Program-made: the position numbers and the translations under genes
Origin: Gammaproteobacteria bacterium
GTDB taxonomy: Bacteria; Pseudomonadota; Gammaproteobacteria; Pseudomonadales; Pseudohongiellaceae
DNA length: 5,239 bases
Assembly (NCBI GenBank): GCA_016762975.1
Contig: JAESUV010000219.1
Location: forward strand, 4,537 to 9,775
Reading direction: 5' to 3'
The notes under the pieces: generated by a model
What the model was told of the DNA's origin: nothing
Database searches by the model: none
Seen by the model: only the letters and a program-made list of their open reading frames with translations
Shown here: positions 5,142 through 5,239 of the stretch, in pieces
Layout of the letters: each line of letters starts with the position of its first letter
How positions within the stretch are numbered: position 1 is the stretch's first letter

Positions 5142-5239
5142 TTGTCTAGCAGAATCCTGCTCATCTCCGATCTACACCTGGAACCAGGTAGACCGGATAT
5201 AACCGCCGCATTGTTTGCGTTTCTTAAGAGAAACGCGGC
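5142..5239 (+). CDS. lpxH: UDP-2,3-diacylglucosamine diphosphatase, N-terminal fragment (runs off right edge)
   Basis: LpxH hydrolyses UDP-2,3-diacylglucosamine to lipid X and UMP, the fourth step of lipid A synthesis, at the inner face of the cytoplasmic membrane. Only 32 complete codons are present. They give a beta strand R-I-L-L-I followed by S-D-L-H-L (residues 9-13), the D-x-H metal-binding motif of calcineurin-like phosphoesterases, then E-P-G-R-P-D-I-T-A-A-L-F-A-F-L, which matches the LpxH pattern H-L-x-P-x-R-P-x-I-T-x-x-F-x-x-F-L. The remaining metal ligands lie outside the window. The start is probably TTG at 5142: the frame is open only back to 5100, contains no ATG or GTG, and TTG puts the first strand at the usual distance from the N-terminus. 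It begins 2 bases after the ppiB stop; a weak purine-rich GAAGAAG within the end of ppiB may act as the ribosome site. The gene name rests on this short match and on the ppiB neighbourhood. Confidence 0.85.
   Translation, partial: MSSRILLISDLHLEPGRPDITAALFAFLKRNA

Overview
This window looks like ordinary chromosomal housekeeping DNA from a gammaproteobacterium. The evidence is a bacterial GlnRS of the direct-charging type, CysRS, a cytoplasmic cyclophilin and an LpxH start (lipid A synthesis, so Gram-negative), plus three tRNA genes that all encode their own CCA end. From memory, the order lpxH-ppiB / glnS-cysS / tRNA cluster resembles the Pseudomonas arrangement, where folD follows the tRNAs. 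Here the gene beyond the tRNAs is instead a GNAT-type acetyltransferase. I cannot name the genus; a Pseudomonadales/Cellvibrionales-like relative is a guess.

Layout, left to right. 1-152 (minus): N-terminus of a GNAT acetyltransferase running off the left edge. 257-279 (minus): a strong intrinsic terminator. 289-365 (minus): tRNA-Arg(UCU), with its own probable promoter and a leader hairpin. 366-841: a spacer of about 475 bases with one doubtful 79-residue ORF (472-711, minus). 842-917 (minus): tRNA-His(GUG). 997-1073 (minus): tRNA-Pro(UGG), preceded by a leader hairpin and a near-consensus sigma-70 promoter (TTGACT, 17 bases, TATTAT). 1220-2608 (minus): cysS. 2660-4402 (minus): glnS, with a probable promoter at 4480-4509. 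4442-4638: divergent intergenic region with a two-part stem-loop. 4639-5139 (plus): ppiB. 5142 to the right edge (plus): 5' end of lpxH, probably starting at TTG.

Functionally, the minus-strand block is devoted to translation: glnS and cysS (51 bases apart, probably co-transcribed) supply Gln-tRNA and Cys-tRNA, and the tRNA-Pro/tRNA-His and tRNA-Arg units follow. The tRNAs are not substrates of the neighbouring synthetases, so the link is positional rather than enzymatic. The plus-strand pair ppiB-lpxH is tightly spaced (2 bases between stop and start) and looks like an operon start, though peptidyl-prolyl isomerisation and lipid A synthesis are unrelated steps.

No new multi-gene system, CRISPR array, insertion sequence or phage element is visible. 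The items most worth a second look are the altered active-site region of GlnRS (a 15-residue insertion and a V-G-K sequence in place of M-S-K), the paired leader hairpins at the predicted transcription starts of both tRNA units, the spacer splitting the tRNA cluster, and the stem-loop upstream of ppiB.
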